Shown here: piece after piece, positions 14,001 to 23,307 of the stretch | How the letters are laid out: each line of letters opens with the position of its first letter | Numbering within the stretch: the stretch's first letter is position 1 | Origin: Kibdelosporangium sp040675465 | Lineage (GTDB): Bacteria; Actinomycetota; Actinomycetes; Mycobacteriales; Pseudonocardiaceae | Assembly: GCF_040675465.1 (NCBI RefSeq) | Contig: NZ_JBFAPA010000018.1 | Span: 1 to 64,000, forward strand | Direction of reading: 5' to 3' | Length of the DNA: 64,000 nucleotides | The notes under the pieces: generated by a model | Databases searched by the model: none | Seen by the model: the letters and a program-made list of their open reading frames with translations, nothing else | Told to the model about the DNA's origin: nothing | Translations under genes and position numbers: made by a program

Positions 14001-17000
14001 GTGCCCTCCGGGTAGTAGTAATGGTGCTTGCCGTCGATCTGACCGTAACGCGGCACATCGCGGTTCGGGGTGTTGCCCCAGCCGAAGTCCACGAAGTTCT
14101 CGGTCGGGTCGCCCTTGGGCTGGCCGGCGTGGAAGTGCGGGCCAGGGGCGTTCGGGTCGGCGGTGTGCTCGGCGATCACCCGCGACCCGCCCTCGGTCTC
14201 GAACTGCATGTAGTTGCCGTGCGAGCCGAGGTCTTCCGAGTACCGGTAGCCGGGCTGGCCGCGGCGCAGCGGATCGTTGCCGACCTCCCAGGTCACGTCC
14301 GGCTCGGTGCCGCGCGGAATACCGGCCCGGTCGTAGGCCGCGTCCAAGGCCTCCTGGCGCGTAGGGAAGTCCCGGTTGTCAATGCACCCGGACAGCCCGA
14401 ACGGGTCGATCAGGTGGGTCGGGTTGCTGACGTACGTGCCAGGGTTGGGCGCAGGCAGCAAACCGAGCGGGTCCTGGCTGGCGTAGTGCCCGGTTTCCGG
14501 GTCGTAGTACCGGAAGTAGTTGTAGTTCCAGCCGGTTTCCTCGTCGTGGAACTGACCGGGATAACGCAACGGGCACGCGACCGAGCCCTGCGTCCCCGCC
14601 GACTGGCCCCACAACGTCCATCGTCCGCGCCACGCGATGGTGCCATCCGGCGCCACCAACTCCGTCGGCGTGCCAACCTGATCGGCCACGATCGCGTGGA
14701 ACTTGGCGTCCACAACGGACTGAGGAGCGTCCTTCATGGACACCCGGTCGTGCTGGGTGATCGGCGTCGAGGAACCCGGCCGGTAGTCCCACGTCGTGAC
14801 GGCGCTCCCGCGAATGGTCTCAGCCAGGTAGGAACCGTCCCAGACGAACTCGATCCGCTCGGCCACGGTGCTGTCGGTGATGCGCTCCTTGGCGATCCGG
14901 CGACCGAGAGCGTCGTACTGGTACCGCCACACATCGCCCTCGGGCGTGGTCACCGCGGTCAGCCGATCCTCGGCATCCCAAGTGAACCGCCACAACCGCA
15001 CCTGACCGGACAGCGTGTGCAGGCGGCGCTCGACAACCCGGCCCTGCGGGTCGTACATGTACGTCGTCCGGCCGGAGCGGCGGAGCAGCGTGCCCTCGGT
15101 CTCGGCGGCGTTGATGTTGCCGGACAGGTCGTAGTCATACCGCTCGGAATGTCCGGCGCCGGTCACACTCGTGACCCGGCCCTGCCTGTCGAGCGCAAGG
15201 TGCCGCACTCCAGCGTCATCCTGGACCGCGGTCAGGAAACCATCTGGCCGGTAAGCGAAGGACCGTTGAAGGAGCTGGGCGTGCGGGCCGGTGACGGTCT
15301 GGCCGACCGGCCGGTGCGCGGGATCCCACGTCTGCGCGATGGTCACGTTGTCCAGCGACCGGGCGATCTCCTGACCGGCCAGGTCGTGTTCGAAGTAGAC
15401 GGTGTGCCCGGCGCTCAGCAGCGACACCGGTTTGCCCGTGGGGTCGTAGTCCCAGGTGGACACGACTCCGCTGGGTGTCGTCCGCTCGACCCGCCTGCCC
15501 GATGCGTCGTACGAGTACGTGGTCGTGCGGCCGTTCACGGTCTCCGTGATCACCCGGCCCAGGGCGTCCCGGGTGTAGACCAGTTCGGAGTCACTGGTGG
15601 TGGCACGGGTGATCCGGCTCAGCTCATCCCGTTCGTACCTCGTGACACCGGAAGGCGTGTGCTTCTCGACGATCTCGCCGAGCGTGTCCCGGACGAAGGT
15701 GACCGTCTCGCCGGCCCCGTTGGTCCGCGCGACGACTTGACCAGCGAGGTTGTAGTCGTAGCGCAGCACCCGGCCGTTGAAATCGGTCTCTTGAGCCAGG
15801 TTCCCGGCAGCGTCGTACTCGTACTGCCACGAAAGCCCTTGCGGGTTGGTCACTTTGGTCAGGCGCAGTTCGGTGTCGTACTCGTAGGTCGTGCGAGCGC
15901 CGTCCGGGGCGATCGTCGCGGTCACCAAGTCGAAGTGCCCGTACTCCGAGCGAGTCACCTGGCCGAGCGCATCCGCGACCTCTACCTGGTTGCCCTCACT
16001 GTCGTAGAACCAGCGCGTTGTGGCGCCATCGGTGTTGGTGCGGAACAACGGCCGGCCTTCGACGGTCCAACCGAACCGCGTGACCGCGCCGAGCGGATCG
16101 ACGCTCGCGGTGACCCTGCCGAACAAATCACGTTGCTGCCGCGTGACATGGCCGAGCGGGTCGGTGATCGTGTGCACGAGCCCGGCCGGAGTCGTCTCAA
16201 ACCGCGTCACATTGCCCAGCGGGTCGGTGATCGACCGCAAGTGGCCGTTGGTGTCCCGCTCGAAACGTGTGGTCGCACCAGTGGGATCGGTCTCCGCGAC
16301 CAGGTTCCCGGCCGAGTCGTACACCCGGGTCCATCGCGCGCCGCTGTAGTCGGTGAGCGAGGTCGGCTGCCCGAACTCGTTGTACTGCGCGAAAGCGGCC
16401 TTGCCGTCGGGACGGGTCACCGAGGCGAGGTTGCCGCTCGAGTCGTAGTCGTACCGGGTCGTGAGGCCCAACGGGTCCGTGACAGCACGCAACCGGTCGA
16501 ACTCGTCCCACTCGCGGATCGTCGTCGCGCCAACGGCATTGACCTCCCGGACGACCTGCCCGAGCGCGTTCTTCTCGTAGCGGGTGGTGTTGCCGAGTGT
16601 GTCGGTGTGGACAGTCGCACGATCCTCGTACCGCAGTGTGCCGTTCAGGGCGCCGCCGGACCCGATCGTCGACGTGGCACGGCCTTGCTCGTCGTAGACA
16701 TACCGGTACCACTCGCCATTGCGGTCGGTCCACGAAGTCAGCCGACCCTCGGCGCTGTGCGTGAACCGCATGGCATGCCCGGAGGAGTTGACCACTTCGG
16801 ACAGGTGGCCCTGCTCGTCGTACGAGTAACGCATCACGGAAACCGTGGTGTCACCCGCAGAAACGTGCATCGCGACGATGCGCTCGTCCGCGGTGTCGAA
16901 CGTGACCCGATACCCGCCCGAGTGCTGCAACGAAGTGGGCAAGCCGTCGGTGTATGAGACAGTGATCTCAGCGCCGCCGCGATGCCGGATCGCGGTCAGC

Positions 17001-18262
17001 GGCTGGACCGACCCGGCTTCCCACTCGGCGCCGACATGCGCGAACCGCCACGTCGTCCCGCGGTCCACCGCCCGGTACCCGGCACCGTCCCGGGACAACG
17101 CGATCCGGGGACCGAAGTCCGGCATCACGGACTCGGCGCCGGTCGGCTTGCGATACCGCAGCCGTCGCCCTTCGGCCGTGTACAGCCAGATCTCGTCCGC
17201 GGTGACCTCGACGCGCTGGTCCACAAGGGACACCCACGACGGCCCGAACAGCTTCCCAGAGCGGTAGTTCGACTGGTGGTGCCGTGTGAACACCAGCGGC
17301 AGCACACCCGGCAGCGTGAGATCCGTATGCGACAGCACGACTTCACCGGTGACCACGTCGATCGGGTCGTCCTTGCAGAACGGCCGGTCGGCGGACTGGG
17401 AGGCGGCATGCGGGTCGTCGACGGCCTTGCTGGGGTTGCTGTGCGCGCTCGGCGTGTCCGCCTTGGTGTGTGGAAGCTCTTTGGGGGCACCGGTGTGCGG
17501 TTCACCGGACCGGCGCAGTCCCTTGAGCTTCTCCGCGATCTTGGCGAACAGGCTCTTGAGCTTCTCCAGCAGCGGGGTGACCTTCTTGATGGTGGTGGTG
17601 ACCTTGTTGATCAGCTTGGTCACCTTGGCCATCGCGTTGGACACCGCGGCGGTGATCTGCCCGACCACGACCGGCGTGGCCAGCCCGAGCGTGAACGCCT
17701 CCTCCAGCAACCACTGCACGGCGTTGCCGACCAGCCGCGCGATCAGGTCCCGGACCGTCGTGCGCACGGCCGCGACCAGCGCGCCCATGATCGTGGTGCC
17801 CGTGGACAACCCGCCCGCGACCGAGGATGCCGAGCTCAGCGCGTCGGCGACCTGCGCGGAGGTGTTCCGGTAGGCATCAGCGGCCGCGCCGGTCCAGCCG
17901 GAGAGGTCCGTGCCGACCAGCTTCTCGTGGTCGGCTTTGATCTTGTCCAGCTCTTTGCTGACGTTGTCCCAGGTCTGCCCGTAGGACGCGATCACGTCCG
18001 GCTTGCCCGCCAGCCAGTCCAGCGCCTGGCGCAACGGCTCGAAGTGCTCCATCAGCCAGCCCGCGCCCGCGGCGAACAACGCCCCGAACGGGTTGGCGAC
18101 GGTATCGGCGATGTCCGCGGCGGTCGCGACCGCGCCGAGACCGCCCTCGACCCAGTTCCCGGAGGACAGGCCCTGGTAGCAGGAAACGGCGTCCTCGGCG
18201 ATCGGAATGCCCGAGTAGCCCTGGGTCGAGTCGACCGGGGCGGCGACCAACGGGTTGCTCAC
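13997..18262 (-). CDS. RHS-repeat polymorphic toxin with WXG-like N-terminus
   Basis: A 1421-aa protein. Residues ~1-250 are helical and carry a WXG-like turn (LSGWTGAAADAYR) with hydrophobic stretches, pointing to type VII (ESX-like) export rather than a signal peptide. A linker (PHTGAPKELPHTKADTPSAH) precedes FCKDDPIDVVTGEVVLSHTD, the usual entry to an RHS cage. About 950 residues of YD/RHS repeats follow (RYEYDAAGNL-type units). The core ends with GHYASQDPLGLLPAPNPGTY and IDPFGL near residue 1290, the typical processing point. The ~130-residue C-terminal toxin ends with HFHAGQPKG and a His-rich GKHHYYYPEG, consistent with a nuclease; the exact toxin class is unassigned. Coupled by ATGA overlaps to neighbours on both sides. 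Confidence 0.93.
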   Translation of the reverse strand: MSNPLVAAPVDSTQGYSGIPIAEDAVSCYQGLSSGNWVEGGLGAVATAADIADTVANPFGALFAAGAGWLMEHFEPLRQALDWLAGKPDVIASYGQTWDNVSKELDKIKADHEKLVGTDLSGWTGAAADAYRNTSAQVADALSSASSVAGGLSTGTTIMGALVAAVRTTVRDLIARLVGNAVQWLLEEAFTLGLATPVVVGQITAAVSNAMAKVTKLINKVTTTIKKVTPLLEKLKSLFAKIAEKLKGLRRSGEPHTGAPKELPHTKADTPSAHSNPSKAVDDPHAASQSADRPFCKDDPIDVVTGEVVLSHTDLTLPGVLPLVFTRHHQSNYRSGKLFGPSWVSLVDQRVEVTADEIWLYTAEGRRLRYRKPTGAESVMPDFGPRIALSRDGAGYRAVDRGTTWRFAHVGAEWEAGSVQPLTAIRHRGGAEITVSYTDGLPTSLQHSGGYRVTFDTADERIVAMHVSAGDTTVSVMRYSYDEQGHLSEVVNSSGHAMRFTHSAEGRLTSWTDRNGEWYRYVYDEQGRATSTIGSGGALNGTLRYEDRATVHTDTLGNTTRYEKNALGQVVREVNAVGATTIREWDEFDRLRAVTDPLGLTTRYDYDSSGNLASVTRPDGKAAFAQYNEFGQPTSLTDYSGARWTRVYDSAGNLVAETDPTGATTRFERDTNGHLRSITDPLGNVTRFETTPAGLVHTITDPLGHVTRQQRDLFGRVTASVDPLGAVTRFGWTVEGRPLFRTNTDGATTRWFYDSEGNQVEVADALGQVTRSEYGHFDLVTATIAPDGARTTYEYDTELRLTKVTNPQGLSWQYEYDAAGNLAQETDFNGRVLRYDYNLAGQVVARTNGAGETVTFVRDTLGEIVEKHTPSGVTRYERDELSRITRATTSDSELVYTRDALGRVITETVNGRTTTYSYDASGRRVERTTPSGVVSTWDYDPTGKPVSLLSAGHTVYFEHDLAGQEIARSLDNVTIAQTWDPAHRPVGQTVTGPHAQLLQRSFAYRPDGFLTAVQDDAGVRHLALDRQGRVTSVTGAGHSERYDYDLSGNINAAETEGTLLRRSGRTTYMYDPQGRVVERRLHTLSGQVRLWRFTWDAEDRLTAVTTPEGDVWRYQYDALGRRIAKERITDSTVAERIEFVWDGSYLAETIRGSAVTTWDYRPGSSTPITQHDRVSMKDAPQSVVDAKFHAIVADQVGTPTELVAPDGTIAWRGRWTLWGQSAGTQGSVACPLRYPGQFHDEETGWNYNYFRYYDPETGHYASQDPLGLLPAPNPGTYVSNPTHLIDPFGLSGCIDNRDFPTRQEALDAAYDRAGIPRGTEPDVTWEVGNDPLRRGQPGYRYSEDLGSHGNYMQFETEGGSRVIAEHTADPNAPGPHFHAGQPKGDPTENFVDFGWGNTPNRDVPRYGQIDGKHHYYYPEGT

Positions 18263-18573
18263 CGCGGACCGCCCTTTTCGAAGGTGACGCGGTTGCTCTC
18301 CTCGGTGCCGCCGTAGGCCTCAGCGGTCTTGGTCAGGTTCTCGATGTGGTTGGTGACGACGTCCTGGGCGGCCTGGATCATGTCCGTCCCCATCGGCTCG
18401 AACGGGTCGAGCATCCAGGCGAACGGCTGACCGAGCACCCCGTAGGCGTCGTTGTCCATGCTGACCTGCCGCGCGGCGGACAGGGCCGTGCCCAGCCGGC
18501 TCTCGATCTCGGCCAGGTGCCCGGCGTGCGTGGTCAGCTCGCCGAGCACGACTTCCATGTTCTCGCCGGTCAC
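18259..18573 (-). CDS. EspC/WXG100-like type VII secretion-associated protein
   Basis: A 104-aa all-helical protein. The first half (VVLGELTTHAGHLAEIESRL) and the alanine-rich second half with YGGTEESN fit the ESX secretion-associated (EspC-like) family of small helical hairpins placed before large secreted actinobacterial toxins. It has no signal peptide. The GTG start (18571-18573) overlaps the stop of the YbaB-like gene, and its stop overlaps the RHS start (18259-18262). Likely role: secretion partner or chaperone of the RHS protein, inferred from context. Confidence 0.8.
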   Translation of the reverse strand: MTGENMEVVLGELTTHAGHLAEIESRLGTALSAARQVSMDNDAYGVLGQPFAWMLDPFEPMGTDMIQAAQDVVTNHIENLTKTAEAYGGTEESNRVTFEKGGPR

Positions 18574-19034
18574 CGGTCCTCCTCGTCCCGCAGCATCTGC
18601 ATCTCGTCGAAGTACTCGTCATCCGATGCGCGGGGCGGGGCGGCCTGCCCGGGTTCGGGCTCCGGGGCGGGAAAGGACTGCTCGGCCGTGGTGAGCAGGT
18701 GCGACACGACGCTGTCACCGGCCATGCCCGCCTTCTTGGCGACCTCTTCCATCAGCTTCGGGATCTGGGCCTGGGCCTTGCGCAGCGTGGCCATGATCGA
18801 CGTGGACAGCTCCGCCATCGGGCGGTCCTTGGCCGACTCGTCGATCCGGATGTCCGTCGGCAGCCCGTTCGCCCCAACGGTTACCGTGACGGCACCCTCA
18901 GTAGCCGTCGCACTGAGCCCGGCCACCTGATCGGTTACCTCTTTGACCCGGGCCAGCCGTTCCTGCCCGCGCTGCTCCCAGTCGGTCACCATCGACTCGA
19001 TCGCCGACAGCTCCGCCTCCGGATCGCCCACCAT
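18570..19034 (-). CDS. YbaB/EbfC-family protein, first gene of toxin operon
   Basis: A 154-aa protein with a YbaB/EbfC-like region at residues ~15-115: helical start (AIESMVTDWEQRGQERLARV), beta segment GAVTVTVGANGLPTDIRIDE and long helix ATLRKAQAQIPKLMEEVAKK. The C-terminal 40 residues are acidic and Pro-rich. YbaB proteins bind DNA as dimers; diverged members commonly open actinobacterial WXG/RHS operons, where the role is unclear. ATG 19034 is preceded by GGAGGGAGC. Promoter sequences must lie in 19035-19216, where nothing else is seen. Confidence 0.85.
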   Translation of the reverse strand: MVGDPEAELSAIESMVTDWEQRGQERLARVKEVTDQVAGLSATATEGAVTVTVGANGLPTDIRIDESAKDRPMAELSTSIMATLRKAQAQIPKLMEEVAKKAGMAGDSVVSHLLTTAEQSFPAPEPEPGQAAPPRASDDEYFDEMQMLRDEEDR

Positions 19035-19216
19035 CGCCCGCTCCCTCCGCCGCGACCAGCCACCGCATTCTGCCCGCGCGCGGAGTTGGACGGCAGCGCG
19101 ACCCGGCCGGTTCCCACCCGGGCCGCCCGGCGGCAGGAATTTGTCAAGGCACCAAATCTTGCCCCTGGGCGCCTGGACGGCACCGCGGGCGGACCGGTTT
19201 CATACCCCCGGGAACG

Positions 19217-19245
19217 CCGCAGCCTCCGTTCGGGGGAGGCTGCGG
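19217..19245. terminator. Hairpin terminator below glyS remnant
   Basis: CCGCAGCCTCC (19217-19227) pairs with GGAGGCTGCGG (19235-19245) around a 7-base loop, directly after the stop of the minus-strand glyS fragment. The stem is perfect over 11 bp. It looks like the retained native terminator of a gene that is now broken. Confidence 0.8.
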
Positions 19246-19246
19246 T

Positions 19247-20128
19247 CTACCCCGCCGGTTTGAGCGAGCCCCAGTCCAGCATCTCCTCGGCGGCCGCCGC
19301 GATGCTCGCCAGCAGGCCGAGCCGGGCGTTGCGCACTTGCTGGTCCTCGGCCATCACCAGGACCGCGTCGAAGAACTCTTCGATCGGCAGCCCGCTGGCC
19401 GCGTTCACGAACGTTGCCAGGTCCTTTGTAGACATATCCGTGGCCGCGAGGGCGTTGTGCAGGGCGATTTCCGCGGGTTCGACCAGGTGCGCCGGATCGT
19501 AGGAGGGGCTCGTGCCCGGCGGCACGATTCGCCGGACGCGCTGGATCGCCGTTGTCACAGCGGCGAAGTCCTCGTCGTGGATGAGCCGTTCCAGCTGAGC
19601 CAGGGTCGCGTCGGCGTCGGCGGGGCACATCGGCGCGGGGCAGGATCGCCTGGACGAGGTGGAAGTCGTGGCCGGCGTCGAGGAGCTGCTGTTCGTACCT
19701 CCGTACGATGAACGCGCAAGCGTCCTGCGCGAAACCCTTTGCCTCCAGGCCTTTGCTGATGCTCACGACCGGTCCCGCGCGCAGAATCGACACCACACCG
19801 CCGGCCGCCCGCCGGAGACCGAACGGATCCGAGCTGCCCGTGGGCGTCGCGCCGATCGAGAACAGGCTCGCGATCAGGTCGAACCGGTCGGCAAGGGCGA
19901 GAATGGTGCCCGGCACCGTCTCCGGGAGGGCGTCGCTCGCGCTGCGCGGCTGTTCCATCTCGGCCAGAGCCGTTGCCACTTCGGGGGTTTCGCCCGCGCG
20001 CAGGGCGTACTCCCGCGCCATCGTGCCCGCCAGGCTGGACAGCTCGATCACCATCTGCGAGGCCAGATCGAACTTCGCCAGCGCGCCTGCCCTCCGGACG
20101 GTGGCCTGATCGGCCTCGTCCAGGTTCG
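19247..20128 (-). pseudogene. glyS: Fragment of glycyl-tRNA synthetase beta subunit, frameshifted
   Basis: On the minus strand this reads as the C-terminal third of a bacterial-type GlyRS beta chain: LAKFDLASQMVIELSSLAGT, EYALRAGETPEVATALAEME, LPETVPGTILALADRFDLIA, then SSDPFGLRRAAGGVVSILRA and an anticodon-binding-like region. Near 19630-19645 the frame is lost and resumes as ATLAQLERLIHDEDFAAVTT to the stop at 19247. The N-terminal two thirds are absent; the upstream end joins an unrelated FAD-oxidoreductase fragment. It cannot make a functional synthetase. Confidence 0.85.
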
Positions 20129-20590
20129 TGCTCGGTCAGGATCGCGTCTACTTCCGTGCCGGTCCTTATCTCGGCACCGTACTCGGTGACCAGCGCGGTC
20201 AGGGCTTCGGCGAGCAGCTGACCCCATGATTCGCCTTCACCGAGCCAGTCCAGTTCCGCCTGCAGCGCCTCAGGATCGGTCTCGATCACCGCGGCGCGGC
20301 CGTCCGGAAAGGACGCTCCGGTGCTCACTCCACCCTGGACGTACGTCAGGCCAAGCCGAGCGAGATCCGGCCCCAGCTCAGCGAAAGCGGGCCTGCCCAC
20401 AAAGCTGGGGTACAGCGCCGAGTACGTGTCGTGCACGAACCCGGGCAGCGTCAGCTCCTCGCTGCGGACGAACCCCACCCCGGTCACCCTGGTCCAGCAA
20501 GCACACTTCGCGTCCGGCCTTGGCCAGGTACGCGGCGGCGACGAGCGCGTTGTGCCCGGCGCCCACGAAGATCACGTCGAAATCCGGCAT
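20129..20590 (-). pseudogene. Truncated, frameshifted FAD-dependent oxidoreductase (phytoene-desaturase-like)
   Basis: Beginning at ATG 20590 the minus strand encodes a classic dinucleotide-binding start, FDVIFVGAGHNALVAAAYLA and AGREVCLLDQ. Around 20490 the frame shifts, and the continuation reads GFVRSEELTLPGFVHDTYSA, LYPSFVGRPAFAELGPDLAR and TEYGAEIRTGTEVDAILTEH, typical of NAD(P)/FAD-dependent oxidoreductases of the phytoene-dehydrogenase-like group. After EIRTGTEVDAILTEHEP the homology stops and glyS sequence begins. Only ~150 of the usual ~500 residues remain. Confidence 0.8.
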
Positions 20591-20683
20591 GACCGGCTCG
20601 ACGAGATCGCAGGGAGGCTCGACCAGTTGAACGACAACCTGGCGTTGATGCTCAACCGTACGGAGGCCGAGCGGGACAGCTAG
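20591..20683 (+). pseudogene. Short coiled-coil gene tail of unknown origin
   Basis: A plus-strand frame reads HDRLDEIAGRLDQLNDNLAL MLNRTEAERDS in spacing typical of a coiled coil, then TAG at 20681-20683. It has no start of its own and abuts the oxidoreductase start codon. It may be the end of a gene cut by the rearrangement, or chance. From 20684 to 20867 there is only an AT-richer spacer that could hold the promoter of the next gene. Confidence 0.25.
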
Positions 20684-20867
20684 CCGCCGCTCCGGCGACA
20701 AGATCAGCGGTCCGTTTAGAGCTGCCGATCGGTGTTTTCGTGGTGTGTTCATGTTTATAGACAACGGCAGTTTCGCACGTTTCCACAGATGGCTCCGGTT
20801 ATCCGCTCCCCATTAACCGGAATTAACCGCGCAGGTCAGAGCTGTTATTTGCCTAGGGGGCACGAGG

Positions 20868-21993
20868 GTGGGAACCAGGCTTCAGTCAGTCCGAAAGCAG
20901 TTGAGCTACTCAGCTGACGAAGTGATTCGGATGTTGCTCCGGCGGGCCGACGTGCTCGCGGTTCCGGTGATGTCAGCGCCGAGTTTGAAACGAAACTGTC
21001 GCGCTGGGAGAACGGCCACGAAGCCGTCAGCGCGGCATATCAGCGCCTCTTCCGCGACATCTACGGCCGCACCAACGAGGAACTCGGCTTCCCTCCTGAG
21101 TCGATGACGACGACGCCAACGAGCTGCTCGCGCGCATCGCAACGGCGCGCCGCATCGACGTTGGGATGATCGAGCGGTTCAGCCGCCAGGTCGACGATGC
21201 TCGGCATGTCGACCGGACGTTCGGCGGAGTGGTGTTGCTTGACCAGCTCCGTAGCACGATCAAGCAGATCGAAGAGCTGTTGATGTTCAGCACGGCGAGC
21301 GGCCACCGGGAGGCACTCGCCGGGGTGCTGACTGAAGCGTCCGCATTGGCCGGTTGGGAAGCGTTGGACCGCAACGCTTTCAACCAGGCGTGGGAACATC
21401 ATGAGCGCGCGAAATCCGCCGCGTGGGAGGCGAAGTCGCCGACGTTGCTTGCCCACGCCACCGCGCAACAGGCGTTCATCCTGATCGACCTAGGTGATAT
21501 CCAAGGCGCTGTTGAGCTTCTCGCGAGCGCTCGTCAGGTTGGTGAGAACTCGGCGCCGTCCTTGCTGCGGGCATGGCTCGCAGCTGCGCATGGCGAAGGA
21601 CTCGCGGCGGCAGGTCGACGAGATGACGCGCTCCGGGCGTTCGACGCCGCGAGCACGCTCGTCCCGTCCGATCCCGTCGATCCGGCGTTGCCGTACTTGT
21701 TCCTTGCCGATGCTCATCTGGACCGGTGGCGTGGGCATGCGCTTGCCAGGCTTGGCGAGATGGGCGCGATCAATCAGCTCAACGAGTCTTTGCCGCGCCT
21801 GCCAAAGGAATTCGTTCGCGCGCGGACAGGGATGCTCGTCCATCTCGCGTTCGCCTATGCCGCTGCCGGAGACCGTGATGCTGCGCTCACGTTTGCGCGC
21901 GAAGCGAAGCGGCTCGCATCGCAGATCAAGTCCGACCGGCAGCGGCGAAGGCTCAGCGGCCTAATCCTGCCCGGCAGCGTTGGCGTTGCGTGA
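20868..21993 (+). pseudogene. Frameshifted XRE-type HTH regulator with TPR region
   Basis: Three plus-strand frames must be joined to read one actinobacterial HTH/TPR regulator. From GTG 20868: TRLQSVRKQLSYSADEVIRM (HTH start) to about 20985; then frame +1 gives ETKLSRWENGHEAVSAAYQR and LFRDIYGRTNEELGFPPE to about 21105; then ANELLARIATARRIDVGMIE into a 276-residue helical TPR-like part ending at 21993. At least two indels are required, so the protein is probably not made, although the last segment could be translated from ATG 21166. Its end overlaps the convergent Nudix gene by 33 nt. Confidence 0.75.
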
Positions 21994-22527
21994 CGCCAGG
22001 TAGTACAGCAGCGGAACGAGTGCGCCCGCGCCCAGAAGTTGTTGCTGTAGAGCCAATTCCGGGATGCGGCTGAGCGGTACCCATTCGAGCCGACCGACCT
22101 CTTCGGTTTCGGTCGGCTCGCCAACCTGCTCGGCCTGCCGCCATAGGTACACGTCCGTCTTGGCGGTGACCTGGCCGGGCAGCGGCTCGAACCCGATCAG
22201 GTGCTCCGGCTCGCCGACCGGGCGCCAGCCGCTCTCTTCTTCGATCTCGCGGGCGGCGGTCACCGCTGGTGCTTCGCCCTCTTCTACGAGCCCGCCAAGA
22301 AGCTCGTACCCCCATTGCTCCGTGGCGAAGCGGTACCGCCACAGCATCAGGACTTCGTCTTGCTCGTTGACGACCATCCCGATCGCGATCGGTGCCAAGT
22401 GGACAACGTGGTAGTCCCAGCGCTCACCGTTCGGCGCCTCAACGTCCACCAGCCCCAACCGCACCCACCGGTTGTCATAGATGAGCCGCTCGCCGTATGT
22501 CTTCCAAGAGCCGTGTGCCTCAGTCAC
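21961..22527 (-). CDS. Nudix hydrolase
   Basis: A 188-aa protein with a complete Nudix box: GGLVEEGEAPAVTAAREIEE followed by ESGW, matching G-x5-E-x7-R-E-U-x-E-E-x-G-U at about residues 78-100. The N-terminal half (YDNRWVRLGLVDVEAPNGER) resembles ADP-ribose/NDP-sugar pyrophosphatase-type Nudix enzymes; the precise substrate is open. GTG 22525-22527 is the start. It is convergent with the broken regulator and appears intact. Confidence 0.92.
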   Translation of the reverse strand: MTEAHGSWKTYGERLIYDNRWVRLGLVDVEAPNGERWDYHVVHLAPIAIGMVVNEQDEVLMLWRYRFATEQWGYELLGGLVEEGEAPAVTAAREIEEESGWRPVGEPEHLIGFEPLPGQVTAKTDVYLWRQAEQVGEPTETEEVGRLEWVPLSRIPELALQQQLLGAGALVPLLYYLASRNANAAGQD

Positions 22528-22596
22528 GGCGGCAGCTTACGAGGTGAGCTTCGCGTGTCGCTGTAGTGTCGAACTCTCGACGGCTACGATTGCTAA

Positions 22597-23307
22597 ATGG
22601 ACGCCACGACGGCCCAACTAATTACCGCCACAGTTGCCGTTGGCGGCACGTTGCTCGGTGCTGTAATCACTCAGGTTGTAAGCTGGAGATTGGATGCTGC
22701 GCGCCGGAAAGCTGAGGATCAACGTCGGTGGCTTAATGAACGTTTTCGTATTTTGAAAGAGATTGTGTCTGGTAGTGTGAAAGTCGAGCGAAATCTGTAC
22801 TCTGCATTGGCGTTCATGCCTGAAACGGACAGCCCAAAAGATAAGATGCGCGCAAGCGGCACCACTTCTCTGCTTATGGCTCCAAATGATGGGATTGAAG
22901 GTGTCGTTTCGGCTGAAGATCTTGAGGTTCTTCGGGAACTACTCCGTGAGTGCATAGAAGCCCTGGAGGAGTTGGACGATAAGCAGGCCGAGCTTGCTAT
23001 TCTCGCAGAAGGTGGCATTGTTGAAAAGTCGGAAGAGCTAATAGGTCGTCTATGGGATGTTATTGGTCACCTGGAAGTCTATGGTTCTGCTAGCGACGGC
23101 TTCCTTGGCTACGACGCGGCTCACAAGACTCGTCTAGAACTTCAGGCTATGGCACGGCGAATGCTCGGATCAGAGCTTGATGTGGGTGGTTCCAAGAGGA
23201 AGGGGAAGCGCGGTAGAAAAGGTGTAGTAGCTCCCGTAGATGAGGATGCTAGTGGTCAGATTCGGCCGATTAGTTCATATCCCGGGCCGAGTCAACGGAC
23301 ATCTTAG
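22597..23307 (+). CDS. Low-GC orphan membrane-anchored protein
   Basis: A 236-aa protein of unknown function. One N-terminal membrane helix (ITATVAVGGTLLGAVITQVV) is followed by a long charged helical region (RRKAEDQRRWLNERFRILKE; LEVLRELLRECIEALEELDD) and a Lys/Arg-rich tail (GGSKRKGKRGRKGV). Third-position AT codons are far more frequent than in neighbours (ATT, AAA, GTT, GAT), pointing to recent acquisition. The layout, a short N-terminal TM then a cytoplasmic helical domain, is common among phage and mobile-element accessory or defence proteins, but no family is recognised. Confidence 0.75.
   Translation: MDATTAQLITATVAVGGTLLGAVITQVVSWRLDAARRKAEDQRRWLNERFRILKEIVSGSVKVERNLYSALAFMPETDSPKDKMRASGTTSLLMAPNDGIEGVVSAEDLEVLRELLRECIEALEELDDKQAELAILAEGGIVEKSEELIGRLWDVIGHLEVYGSASDGFLGYDAAHKTRLELQAMARRMLGSELDVGGSKRKGKRGRKGVVAPVDEDASGQIRPISSYPGPSQRTS

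Noticed and set aside
19130..19145. GGCAGGAAT as a possible second attachment site matching the tRNA-Arg tail
   Set aside because: Only nine bases match; far below a normal att core.
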